A stretch of DNA of 64,000 nt from Halobacteriovorax sp. HLS (GTDB lineage: Bacteria > Bdellovibrionota > Bacteriovoracia > Bacteriovoracales > Bacteriovoracaceae), in contig NZ_QOCL01000014.1 in the NCBI RefSeq assembly GCF_004006665.1, positions 558,001 through 622,000 of the forward strand. The letters are read 5' to 3'. The first letter of the stretch is position 1. Each line of letters begins with the position of its first letter. This document shows, in pieces, positions 51,747 through 60,486 of the stretch. A model generated the notes under the pieces. It saw only the letters and a list, made by a program, of their open reading frames with translations, was not told the DNA's origin and ran no database searches. Both the position numbers and the translations under genes were made by a program.

Positions 51747-52534
51747 TTGGTCACTCCCTCTTTGGATAGAAAATTGATTATTGTTTGAATTGTTTCGTTT
51801 GGACATTCGTAATGTGCAAAATGTCCTGCACTTTTTATAATTTCAAGGTCAAATCCTCCCGTTTCGGCTTCATGTTTTGCAGAATGTGGTGGTAGCACTT
51901 GATCAAGTTCACCAGTGATAAAAAGTTTTGGAATATTTAATGCTTTTAAAGATTCTAGGCAATGTTCTTTTGTGGAGCTTTCGGTAATTGCGAGGCTGTA
52001 GCTTTTGACACATACTCTATCATCAGTAATTACTTTGATTCCATCGCTTGAAGTTTCTGGATTAAAATAAAAATCCCTGTAAGCATAAAACCATTCTTTG
52101 TAAATTTCATCAGTCGGCGATATTTCAAGTTTTTTTGAAATATCAATGTGCTTTTGTGATAAATCAAGATCAAAGTTTTGATTCATTACTCTAAATGCAT
52201 TTGCCGTAACAGGTGAACCAATGACAATTAATCCTACAATATTCGGCTTCTTGTCGCTTGTAATATCTATTGCTTGTATTCCGCCAAAAGAGTGACCACA
52301 GAGGACAACATTCGGAATATCATTAATATATTCTTCAATTTCTTTAAGTAGATTTGAATAAGTTGGCTCTATGTTCAGTTTAGAAGTCGTTCCCATAGGG
52401 TCTAAAAAATGTAAATTAAATCTTTCGCTCAGCTCTAACAACGGTTTGAAGGATAGGGAACTAAGACCTGGCCCACCCGAGACAAATACCAAGTTGATAC
52501 TTGAGTTACTATTCTTAATTATGTTCGCCTCCAT
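51743..52534 (-). CDS. S33-like alpha/beta hydrolase
   Basis: A 263-residue protein with V-S-G-G-P-G (about 18-23) of proline-iminopeptidase-like S33 hydrolases, nucleophile Ser82 in G-H-S-F-G-G, Asp211 in G-E-L-D-Q-V and His238 in S-A-G-H-F. No signal peptide. It may hydrolyse a peptide or ester linked to the neighbouring sensing module (inference). It starts by TAATG overlap with the response regulator. Confidence 0.78.
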   Translation of the reverse strand: MEANIIKNSNSSINLVFVSGGPGLSSLSFKPLLELSERFNLHFLDPMGTTSKLNIEPTYSNLLKEIEEYINDIPNVVLCGHSFGGIQAIDITSDKKPNIVGLIVIGSPVTANAFRVMNQNFDLDLSQKHIDISKKLEISPTDEIYKEWFYAYRDFYFNPETSSDGIKVITDDRVCVKSYSLAITESSTKEHCLESLKALNIPKLFITGELDQVLPPHSAKHEAETGGFDLEIIKSAGHFAHYECPNETIQTIINFLSKEGVTK

Positions 52535-53916
52535 TATATACCCACCTGATTTGATGACGGCCTACCTCTACTGATATGCGGAATTAACTCTTCAAGATCA
52601 TATCTTTTTATCCATCTGTGAAGTGTTGAAATATGAACTCCTAATACTTTTGCTCCTTCGACTTTATTACCTTTTACTGTATTCAGAGCATCAATGATGT
52701 TTGATTTTATTTCTGCTTCTTTAAGTTTTTCATAGTGAAATTTTGGCTTTATCTCTTCGAGCATTTTAGGTGCAGATATATTCAGAGCCTTATATACTAT
52801 GACATCATCAATTGTTCGCCTATCTGTAAATACAAGAGCACGCTCAATAATATTTCTAAGCTCCCTTACATTTCCCGGCCAGTGATACTCTTTAAGCGCA
52901 CGGTATGCTGAAGGTACTACGTTGTAGTAATCGCCATTTGAAAGTTCATTTATAAACATCGTGGCATAATAATCGATATCCTCATGTCTATTCCTCAAGG
53001 CTGGAAGTTTAAATATGAATGTATTTAATCTTTGTTGTAGGTCGAGGCGAAACTCGCCCTCAGCTACAAGATTGTCTAGGTCGTGGTGAGTTGCCGCTAT
53101 AAACCTGAGATTAACCTTTCTGGGGACAGTTGAACCAACAGGCATGACTTCCTTCTCTTGAATCGCTCTAAGAAGTTTAGATTGAATTTCTGGTGAGCAA
53201 TCCCCAATTTCATCTAAGAAGAAAACGCCATTATGGGCCTGCTCAAGTAAACCTATTTTGTTAGATGTAGCGCCAGTAAAAGCACCTTTTGTATGCCCAA
53301 ATAATTCTGATTCAGCAGTCTCTTTCGGAATACTCGCCATGTTGGCAGCGACAAGACGCTTTCCAAGGAAGTTAGAAATATATTTTGCCATATATTCTTT
53401 GCCTGTCCCAGACTCACCATTTATTAATATGGATGCATTACTATTACTCTGAAGAAGTTTATCAATGCTTCTGAAAATTTTCTTGATTTCTTTAGATTTC
53501 GTTTTGAATTGAAAGCCTTTAATTTTTTGTGCCTCCAATTCTTTTCTCTTTAAAATTCCTTTTCTGATAGCAATCCTAAGAGTTTCATCATGATCACCAT
53601 CTTTTGTTACAAATTCAACCAAAGGTCTTTTCGTTGCTTCTACAACTCTTTTTGTATCTTTATCACCACTTAATACAATGAAAGGGATCTGATGGTGCTC
53701 TTTGGTCATGTGATCTATGAGAGATAATCCGTCCTGTTCGTGACCTTCAAAATTAAGATCAACGACTGCAATTTGTATATTATCTTCTTTGAGGCGATTT
53801 TTTGCTTCTGATACGCTTGATGCTGTACAGATTTCAAACTCATCAGAAAGAAGGATTTCACTGCTTTCTAAAATGCCTCTGTCATCATCGACTAGTAAAA
53901 TTAGTTCTTTTTCCAT
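52534..53916 (-). CDS. NtrC-type sigma-54 response regulator
   Basis: A 460-residue regulator with a receiver domain (Asp53 in V-V-D-L-N), a central AAA+ sigma-54 activation domain (Walker A G-E-S-G-T-G-K-E at 167-174, GAFTGA at 211-216, F-F-L-D-E-I-G at 232-238) and a C-terminal Fis-like HTH (V-H-I-S-T-L-H-R-W-I-K). It should bind upstream sites and open sigma-54 promoters; three candidate sites are described here. Its cognate kinase is the next gene upstream. Confidence 0.9.
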   Translation of the reverse strand: MEKELILLVDDDRGILESSEILLSDEFEICTASSVSEAKNRLKEDNIQIAVVDLNFEGHEQDGLSLIDHMTKEHHQIPFIVLSGDKDTKRVVEATKRPLVEFVTKDGDHDETLRIAIRKGILKRKELEAQKIKGFQFKTKSKEIKKIFRSIDKLLQSNSNASILINGESGTGKEYMAKYISNFLGKRLVAANMASIPKETAESELFGHTKGAFTGATSNKIGLLEQAHNGVFFLDEIGDCSPEIQSKLLRAIQEKEVMPVGSTVPRKVNLRFIAATHHDLDNLVAEGEFRLDLQQRLNTFIFKLPALRNRHEDIDYYATMFINELSNGDYYNVVPSAYRALKEYHWPGNVRELRNIIERALVFTDRRTIDDVIVYKALNISAPKMLEEIKPKFHYEKLKEAEIKSNIIDALNTVKGNKVEGAKVLGVHISTLHRWIKRYDLEELIPHISRGRPSSNQVGI

Positions 53917-53918
53917 GT

Positions 53919-55295
53919 TTACCCCTGTAGTCTTATATCAAAGCAAGCGCCACCTAAATGTGATTTTCTATATATGATTTTTCCACCATGAAGTCTCACA
54001 ATGTGATTAGCACTTGATAATCCGATACCTAGACCGTTTTTCTTTTTTGATTTTCCTCTGCCCTGTAAAAAAAGTGAGACCATTTCTTCTTGGATACCAT
54101 CACCATCATCTGATACAGAAATAGAAATTTCCTTTTCAAGTTTTTGGACAGCAACTTCAACAATGTTTTTGCTCGCTTCAATTGCATTAACAACTAGATT
54201 ACTTATTGCTCTTCCAAGCATCATATTGTCATGAGCAACATTTGTTAAAATGGACTCATATCGCTCTACTATTTCAATGTTTTCGTAGTCGGCCATTGCC
54301 ATTTGAGCTTGGCCAGCCGCTTTTTTAACAGATTCATTTATATTTAAATCGTTTGGATTGATTTCAACCTTGAGATTTCCTTTTGAAGCTTTGACCTGAA
54401 AAAGAATTTGCTCCGCGATCTCTGCGACCCTGTGCTTGGCAAAATCTTTTTTATCTTCAGATATGCCGTCCTTATTTATCACCTTGATCATTTGTTTTAA
54501 AGCAGCAACGGGAGTGTGCAAATCGTGAATAAGTTTTTTATATGCTTCAACAGCAAGCTCTCTACCTTTGGACTCAGCAAGATGATTATTACTTATTTTA
54601 AGCTGCGAATTTGTTGTCAGAATAGCATTATAAATATTTTCTAGTTCTTCAATTCTTAAGTATCCTTCAAGGTTTACTTCACCAAACTTCTTGAGGTCAT
54701 ATATGCTTTTCTCTAAGTCTTTTATTGGTTCAATTGACTTCTGTGCAGTGGATATGATTTTTGTAGCTAAAACATTTAACAAAATAAAACTAAGTAAAAA
54801 TACAATAATTGCGACACCAAGAACCATTGAGAATAAATCGAGAGTAGGATTTAAAAGGTAAATTGTTCCCTTTGATGTTAACGGGCCTCCATCTCTTTTT
54901 ATCTCCGTTTTAGAAACAATATATTGTGTTGATAATCCGCTTTCAATTCCCAAAACCTTAATCCCATCTAAATGATAGGGTTTACCGATTAGTGTATTAT
55001 CAGAACTAGACGCAATGATCTCTTTGTTTTTTGTAATATTTAAAATGACATTTTTTTCTTCAGCAACTGAGGTGATAAATCTTTGTAGCTCTGGGCCATC
55101 TTGAGTTTCAACCAGCGTTGAAATATGTGGAGCAATGGCTCTAACGAATGATCTATCATTTTCAGAGTAAAAGACTAGTATGGCATAGGCAGCGAATAAT
55201 GCAGTCAATATTGATAAAGATATTGGTAATGCTATTTTATACGGCAAAAGTTTTTTAGATAAATATTCCTTGAAGGTTAAAGTTTTATTTGTCAC
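53919..55295 (-). CDS. Membrane sensor histidine kinase
   Basis: A 458-residue kinase starting at GTG by a 4-bp overlap (GTGA) with the binding-protein gene. Two transmembrane helices (about 22-43 and 155-178) flank a periplasmic sensor of about 110 residues. Phospho-acceptor His257 lies in I-H-D-L-H-T-P; the N-box (N-L-V-V-N-A), D-D-G-D-G-I and G-L-G-I-G-L are present. It is the probable partner of the NtrC-type regulator. Confidence 0.9.
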   Translation of the reverse strand: MTNKTLTFKEYLSKKLLPYKIALPISLSILTALFAAYAILVFYSENDRSFVRAIAPHISTLVETQDGPELQRFITSVAEEKNVILNITKNKEIIASSSDNTLIGKPYHLDGIKVLGIESGLSTQYIVSKTEIKRDGGPLTSKGTIYLLNPTLDLFSMVLGVAIIVFLLSFILLNVLATKIISTAQKSIEPIKDLEKSIYDLKKFGEVNLEGYLRIEELENIYNAILTTNSQLKISNNHLAESKGRELAVEAYKKLIHDLHTPVAALKQMIKVINKDGISEDKKDFAKHRVAEIAEQILFQVKASKGNLKVEINPNDLNINESVKKAAGQAQMAMADYENIEIVERYESILTNVAHDNMMLGRAISNLVVNAIEASKNIVEVAVQKLEKEISISVSDDGDGIQEEMVSLFLQGRGKSKKKNGLGIGLSSANHIVRLHGGKIIYRKSHLGGACFDIRLQG

Positions 55296-56833
55296 TTTTC
55301 ACCTCCAAGTATGCATTGAACGTCAAAGCCAACCTTTCTATAATCGATATAAGCAACAGCTAATAAATTTGGCTGGAAATTCTTAACACATTTATGAATC
55401 CAGTAATGAGGTCTTGAATGAAACAAATTTGCTGATAGTGAAAGTTCATTAACTCTTTTGGCTAATTTTTCATAAACTTTATAACGCTTAATACGATCTT
55501 GAAGACTTCTTGCTTTAACAAGAAGACTATCAATTAGTGTGTCCTTAACGCCACTATAGTTATCGGGATTATTAGAAGCGAAATTATTTAATAGGAACTC
55601 TGTATCAGGATAATCAACAATCATTGAAACAAGAAAAGTCTGAAGAGTTTTATTTTCATATTTCTTCATCATTTCAGACCATTTCAAAATTTCAGTTTTT
55701 ATATTCCAACCTTTATTTCTTAGATCATCTTCAAAAAACTTTGCAATTTCCTCACTTTTTTCAAGTCCAAAAGGAATGGTAATTTTAATTTGTGAATGTG
55801 GTGGGATGAAAATCTTCTCATTTAATTTTGTCTTTTCTTGAACGTGGCCCGGAAATCCTTGTGGTACATAGCCAAAAGCAGGAGCCGCACTTGGATAGAA
55901 TTTATGTCTAAATTTTTCATTATCAATACTTGTTTTAAGTGCCTTTCTTACTTTTAGATCATTAAGTGGTGGAATCCTAGAATTAAACCCAATAATCCAA
56001 GTATCGGCCACAACTGTGCTAATATCTTGTCCGTGTTCAAAGACATCTTCCATACCACTAAGTGGCCAACTTGATAAATCATGAACCTTTCCTAATTTTG
56101 CTTCCTTCATTGCAGTATCTTGATCTACGGCCCTGAGTATTAGTGTTTTTAATTTAGGAGTCGCTCCATGATATTTTTCAAATCTCTCTAATATAATGTC
56201 ATTTTCGCTTTGTGATATTAATTTGAAAGGCCCTGATCCGATTGGAGCCTTGAAAAACCCTTTCTCATTTACTTGATTAGCTGGAAGAATTTTTGCTGTT
56301 CCCCCTGCGAGGACATAAAGAATTGGTGGAAATGGACTTTTAAGTTCTATCTTAACGATATTACTACCAACGGTTTTTATACCCTGAAGTTCTTTTGATT
56401 TTGCTGAATGATATTCATCAGCACCTTTAATCATATCGTAATATTTAAAGACCTTGCTTTCAGGGGCAAGCATTCGACTTAAAGAGACAACGACGTCATT
56501 TGAGGTGATTTTCTCTCCATTATGAAATGTTGCTTTTGAGTTAATTTTGAAAGTAATAGTTTTCCCGTCTTCGCTGGTTTCCCAAGATTCAGCAATGCCG
56601 GCCTGAACTCCATAATTTTCTGTAAAGCGGAGCAATCCTTCGTAAACAAGTTCTGAAAAAATTAGTGATGCGCCATCATTCATCTGTGCCGGATCATAAG
56701 TCACAGGTTTAGAATACACTGCCTTGATGTAGGGAATTTCTACATGCTTGGTATTCGACTTATTTTGAAAGTGGTATGTTCCTCCAATCAAAATTAGTGC
56801 TGTGAATGTTGTTCCAAGAACAATCTTTTTCAA
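55292..56833 (-). CDS. Family-5 substrate-binding protein (DppA/OppA-like), orphan
   Basis: A 513-residue extracytoplasmic solute-binding protein starting at TTG (after GAGGGGGATTAG), with an N-terminal hydrophobic segment but no lipobox Cys. Y-D-P-A-Q-M-N-D, F-H-N-G-E-K-I-T-S-N-D-V and G-S-G-P-F-K-L are typical of SBP_bac_5. No permease or ATPase genes are nearby, so it may serve signalling rather than uptake, as CBP does for the ChiS kinase in Vibrio. It leads the kinase/regulator operon. Confidence 0.85.
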   Translation of the reverse strand: MKKIVLGTTFTALILIGGTYHFQNKSNTKHVEIPYIKAVYSKPVTYDPAQMNDGASLIFSELVYEGLLRFTENYGVQAGIAESWETSEDGKTITFKINSKATFHNGEKITSNDVVVSLSRMLAPESKVFKYYDMIKGADEYHSAKSKELQGIKTVGSNIVKIELKSPFPPILYVLAGGTAKILPANQVNEKGFFKAPIGSGPFKLISQSENDIILERFEKYHGATPKLKTLILRAVDQDTAMKEAKLGKVHDLSSWPLSGMEDVFEHGQDISTVVADTWIIGFNSRIPPLNDLKVRKALKTSIDNEKFRHKFYPSAAPAFGYVPQGFPGHVQEKTKLNEKIFIPPHSQIKITIPFGLEKSEEIAKFFEDDLRNKGWNIKTEILKWSEMMKKYENKTLQTFLVSMIVDYPDTEFLLNNFASNNPDNYSGVKDTLIDSLLVKARSLQDRIKRYKVYEKLAKRVNELSLSANLFHSRPHYWIHKCVKNFQPNLLAVAYIDYRKVGFDVQCILGGEK

Positions 56834-56875
56834 CTAATCCCCCCTCGTGGATTTAAAAGTTCTGCACATTCCTAA

Positions 56876-56891
56876 GGCAAAGGTCGTGCCA
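56876..56891 (-). promoter_or_regulatory. Sigma-54-type promoter of the sensor operon
   Basis: On the minus strand the site reads TGGCACGACCTTTGCC, an almost perfect sigma-54 -24/-12 element with GG and GC at the right spacing. It predicts a start about 33 nt before the binding-protein TTG codon. The half-site cluster at 57033-57097 is 141 bp upstream of it. Confidence 0.8.
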
Positions 56892-57032
56892 AAGTCTGAA
56901 GACGTGACTCGGCAGGTTATACAAGCGTTATTTAGGTGGATAGACAATTAGCTCTGTAATAATTTCAGGCTTTTGATGCACATAAGGTCAAAACGATACT
57001 GTTTTGCTAAGTAGCCAGTCCCAAATTTGAGA

Positions 57033-57097
57033 AATAAATATCGCACGACTGCTATATTTAAAAATATCGCGTGCGATATTTTATGCGATATTTTTCT
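57033..57097. promoter_or_regulatory. ATATCGC half-site cluster, candidate activator binding region
   Basis: Contains AATATCGCACGACTGC, an almost ideal palindrome AATATCGCGTGCGATATT and ATGCGATATTTTT. It matches the reverse complement of the cluster at 48946-49006 over most of its length. It lies between the two divergent sigma-54-type promoters and could serve both. Confidence 0.7.
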
Positions 57098-57163
57098 CAC
57101 CAATTCTTTTGCGAAATTTTCTTAACTCTCTAAAATTTCTAGCTCAATTGGAAATGCCAAAGT

Positions 57164-57179
57164 TGGTATTGTGATTGCG
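57164..57179 (+). promoter_or_regulatory. Sigma-54-type promoter pointing at the restriction operon
   Basis: TGGTATTGTGATTGCG has the GG and GC doublets at exact sigma-54 spacing and the TTGC of the -12 box; the -24 box (TGGTAT) is imperfect. It is 66 bp after the half-site cluster and preceded by AAAGT, as is the left copy. It predicts a long leader (about 115 nt) to the HTH gene. Confidence 0.55.
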
Positions 57180-57207
57180 TAGCTCATAAGTGGGAGAAGA
57201 CTAAAGT

Positions 57208-57255
57208 ATAGCTTATCACTCTTGTTTATATTGGTAATAGCTTGTCATAGCTTAT
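57208..57255. repeat. Three direct repeats upstream of the restriction operon
   Basis: ATAGCTTAT at 57208, ATAGCTTGT at 57237 and ATAGCTTAT at 57247. The last two are one helical turn apart. They precede the HTH gene by about 54 bp and may be its binding sites. Confidence 0.45.
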
Positions 57256-57308
57256 TATAACTGGTTGAATATATGTATTAAATTATTGCATTTATTAAGG
57301 GGTTAAAG

Positions 57309-57503
57309 GTGACTGAACCTGAACGATGGTACTCCGTCGAGGAAATCGCATTACATTTAGGAGTTTCTAAAGAAACGATCTATCGCTGGGTAGAAAAGGA
57401 AAAGATTCCTGCTCATAAGGTTGGTCGACAATGGAAATTTAAGGTCAGTGAAGTTGATGAGTGGGTTACTTCTGGTGGAGCAAAGGAAAAGGGGAAAATA
57501 TGA
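57309..57503 (+). CDS. Excisionase-type helix-turn-helix protein of the restriction operon
   Basis: A 64-residue MerR-like/excisionase-family HTH (W-Y-S-V-E-E-I-A-L-H-L-G-V-S-K-E-T-I-Y-R-W, then I-P-A-H-K-V-G-R-Q-W-K-F). Starts at GTG 57309. It overlaps hsdM by 4 bp (ATGA), a common arrangement for regulators of type I restriction operons; it is probably not an excisionase in function. Confidence 0.8.
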   Translation: MTEPERWYSVEEIALHLGVSKETIYRWVEKEKIPAHKVGRQWKFKVSEVDEWVTSGGAKEKGKI

Positions 57504-59236
57504 GTGAGAAAATAACTTTAGGTCAATTAGAACAATTCTTATGGGGTGCCGCTGATATTCTTCGTGGAAGTATGGATGCTTCTGAATATAAAGATTATGT
57601 TTTTGGATTTTTGTTTTTAAAAAGACTGTCGGATCAATTTGATGAAGAACGTGAATCAATAGCTGCTTCGTGGAAGAAAAAGGGTAAAACTCAAGGGCAA
57701 ATTGATAAACTTCTTGAAGAAGAAGATGAATATGACTCTTTTTTTATTCCACCACGGGCGCGTTGGGAAAATATTAAGGATTTGAAAAAAGATATTGGTT
57801 CGGAATTAAACAAAGCATCTGAAGCAATAGAAGAATACAATGAAGCAATTGAAGGGGTTCTTCAGGCCATTGACTTTAATAATAAAAACAAACTTTCAGA
57901 TAAAAAACTTCGTGATTTACTATCTCATTTTTCAAAGCATCGACTCAGGAATATTGATTTTGAAAGTTCCGATCTACTAGGGTCAGCTTACGAGTATTTG
58001 ATAAAACAGTTTGCTGACTCAGCGGGGAAAAAGGGTGGAGAATTTTATACACCATCAGAAGTCGTACGTTTAATTGTAGAATTAATTAAACCAAAAGCTG
58101 GAATGAAGATATACGATCCAACTTGCGGCTCAGGAGGAATGCTTCTTCAAGCTCGGCATTATTTAGAAGAGCATGGGGAAGACCCTGAAAATATGGTACT
58201 TGCTGGACAGGAACTAAATTTATCAACATGGGCCATTTGTAAAATGAATATGTTTTTACATGGTGTTTATAGTGCAGATATTAGAAAAGGAGATACCCTA
58301 TCTACGCCACAACATACAGAAAATGGAGAGCTTAAAACATATGATCGTGTTGTCGCCAATCCACCTTTCTCTTGGGCATGGGACCCAAACTCTGTTGAAG
58401 ATGATACTTATGGGCGATTTCCATTTGGGATACCAAGTAAGTCTGCGGCTGACTTGGCGTTTGTTCAACATATGCTAGCCTCTTTGAATGGCGAAGGGAT
58501 GATGGGGGTGGTAATGCCTCATGGAGTATTGTTTAGAGGTTCAAAAGAAAGAGACATTCGAAAAGGTATCATTGAAGCTGAACGATTGGAAGCGGTTATC
58601 GGACTACCTTCAGGGCTTTTTTATGGAACAGGGATTCCTGCATCAATTTTAATTTTAAATAAAAAGAAACCTGAAGATAGAATAGGCAAAGTTTTATTTA
58701 TAAATGCTGAATTGGACTATGAGTTAGGAAAGAATCAAAATAAGTTAAGAGACCAAGATATTTCAAAAATAGTAAAGGCATTTACTGATTTTAAAACTTA
58801 CAGCTTGTACAATCATGATGAAAAACATTTTAGTAGAGTTGTTACGGTTAAAGAAATTGAAGGAAATGATTTTAATCTAAATATTCGACGTTATGCTGAT
58901 ACTTCTGCGCCTCCAGAAATATTTGACGTTAAAGCTATATTAAGTGGGGGAATTCCAAAGTATGAAGTCGAAGATGGATATATACAAGATATCCTCAATG
59001 GTTTTGATATTATTACTGTCTTTGATGAAAGAGATACAGATTACTATATTTTTAAGAGAGAAATAGATTCAAAAGAGAAAATTCGAGAAGTCACAGGTGA
59101 CATTGATCAAAATATAATTTTTCAGCTTGAAAGATGGTGGGATAAATATTCGTTTTCTTTAAGAGAGATAGAAAGTCAATGTATTGAAGTTGAAAAAGAG
59201 ATGAATCTATTTCTTAAGGAATTGAGCTATGAGTAA
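57500..59236 (+). CDS. hsdM: Type I restriction-modification methyltransferase HsdM
   Basis: A 578-residue N6-adenine methyltransferase subunit. I start it at 57500 (AAGGGGAAAAT before ATG); an earlier in-frame Met at 57461 lacks a site. It shows the N-terminal HsdM domain, G-S-A-Y-E-Y-L-I, D-P-T-C-G-S-G-G-M-L (SAM binding) and N-P-P-F-S (catalytic). With HsdS it methylates the recognition site in host DNA. Confidence 0.95.
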   Translation: MSEKITLGQLEQFLWGAADILRGSMDASEYKDYVFGFLFLKRLSDQFDEERESIAASWKKKGKTQGQIDKLLEEEDEYDSFFIPPRARWENIKDLKKDIGSELNKASEAIEEYNEAIEGVLQAIDFNNKNKLSDKKLRDLLSHFSKHRLRNIDFESSDLLGSAYEYLIKQFADSAGKKGGEFYTPSEVVRLIVELIKPKAGMKIYDPTCGSGGMLLQARHYLEEHGEDPENMVLAGQELNLSTWAICKMNMFLHGVYSADIRKGDTLSTPQHTENGELKTYDRVVANPPFSWAWDPNSVEDDTYGRFPFGIPSKSAADLAFVQHMLASLNGEGMMGVVMPHGVLFRGSKERDIRKGIIEAERLEAVIGLPSGLFYGTGIPASILILNKKKPEDRIGKVLFINAELDYELGKNQNKLRDQDISKIVKAFTDFKTYSLYNHDEKHFSRVVTVKEIEGNDFNLNIRRYADTSAPPEIFDVKAILSGGIPKYEVEDGYIQDILNGFDIITVFDERDTDYYIFKREIDSKEKIREVTGDIDQNIIFQLERWWDKYSFSLREIESQCIEVEKEMNLFLKELSYE

Positions 59237-60479
59237 GTTTCCGGCGGATTGGAATCAAGAGAGTTTAAAGAATTTTACAACTGAAAGAACAACGGGGGCA
59301 AATTTTAAGCCATCTGAATTTACAGAAAGTGGTAAAGAGGTAATTCCGAAGAAGGGAATAAATGAAAATGGGATATTGTTCATTCCTAATGGAAACAAGG
59401 CTTATGTCTCAAATGAAATAGCTAAAAGTTATAAAAAAGCTAATATTGATGGATCATTCTTGGTGACTGTTTTTAGGGATTTGGTACCGACTGGTCCCTC
59501 TCTTGGAAGAATAGTAAAAATAAATAGCGACAAGAAATACATTTTGGCTCAAGGAACTGGGGCTTTTAAAACTAACAGTGCGATAGATACAGATTATTTA
59601 ATTCAATTCTCTAATAGTGATTATTTCCGTAGAGAAATGGGACTCATTACGGTTGGTAGCACACAAGTATTTGTTAAAGGTGAAGATTATTATTCGGTCC
59701 CAATATTCTATCCCTCGATAAGCGAACAGAAAAAAATAGGAAAAATTCTAACAACAGTAGATAGGGCTATCTTATTAGCCGAAAATGAAATTGATAAACT
59801 TAAAAACTTGAAAAAAGGGATGATGCAAGACCTTTTTACCAAAGGCATTGGGCATACTCAGTTTAAGAATAGCCCAATAGGTAAGATTCCTGCAACATGG
59901 GATGCACACATTGGAAAAAAATTTTTAATTTTAGGAGGAGGACCTTCTCCTTCGAGCGTGAACTTTAAGAATCATGGCGACACGCTTTATATAAAAGTTG
60001 ATGACTTTAATTCTGATGGTAACGAAGACTTTATTGAAAAATCTTTTCTGTCTTTTGATCGTAATGAAAATGATTCTATAAATATTTATGACAAGGGAAC
60101 GTTAGTAATTGCGAAGCGTGGCGCAGCCATATTAAAAAACAGAGTAAGGCAATTAACTAGAAAAACATCAATCGATACTAACCTTATGGCAATAACTTGT
60201 AAGAAGTATATGTCAGAAAGGTTTTTAAAATATTATTTGGAGTTGAGTCGACTTGATAAACTTGCAGATACTACCTCTATTCCACAGATAAATAACCCAC
60301 ATTTAAATGAAATCTTTTATCCTTGCCCACCTAAAGTGGAACAAGAGAAAATTATAAGAATCCTTGATTCCGCTGGAGTTATAATAAAAGAAAAGTTGTT
60401 AAGGATAAGGAAATTAAAAAATTTAAAAAAAGGCTTAATGCAAGACCTCCTCACTGGAAGAGTCAGAGTCAGGGTTTAA
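59229..60479 (+). CDS. hsdS: Type I restriction-modification specificity subunit HsdS
   Basis: A 416-residue protein with two variable target-recognition domains, each followed by a conserved repeat (L-K-N-L-K-K-G-M-M-Q-D-L-F and L-K-N-L-K-K-G-L-M-Q-D-L-L). It overlaps hsdM by 8 bp. The DNA sequence recognised cannot be predicted here. Confidence 0.94.
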   Translation: MSKFPADWNQESLKNFTTERTTGANFKPSEFTESGKEVIPKKGINENGILFIPNGNKAYVSNEIAKSYKKANIDGSFLVTVFRDLVPTGPSLGRIVKINSDKKYILAQGTGAFKTNSAIDTDYLIQFSNSDYFRREMGLITVGSTQVFVKGEDYYSVPIFYPSISEQKKIGKILTTVDRAILLAENEIDKLKNLKKGMMQDLFTKGIGHTQFKNSPIGKIPATWDAHIGKKFLILGGGPSPSSVNFKNHGDTLYIKVDDFNSDGNEDFIEKSFLSFDRNENDSINIYDKGTLVIAKRGAAILKNRVRQLTRKTSIDTNLMAITCKKYMSERFLKYYLELSRLDKLADTTSIPQINNPHLNEIFYPCPPKVEQEKIIRILDSAGVIIKEKLLRIRKLKNLKKGLMQDLLTGRVRVRV

Positions 60480-60486
60480 CAAATAT

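Larger units (their letters stand above)
56834..57308. other. Divergent regulatory region without genes
   Basis: The 475 bp between the binding-protein operon (minus) and the restriction operon (plus) have no convincing open frame. They hold a sigma-54-type promoter for the minus operon, a half-site cluster, a second sigma-54-type promoter pointing right and three short direct repeats, all described separately. Confidence 0.75.
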
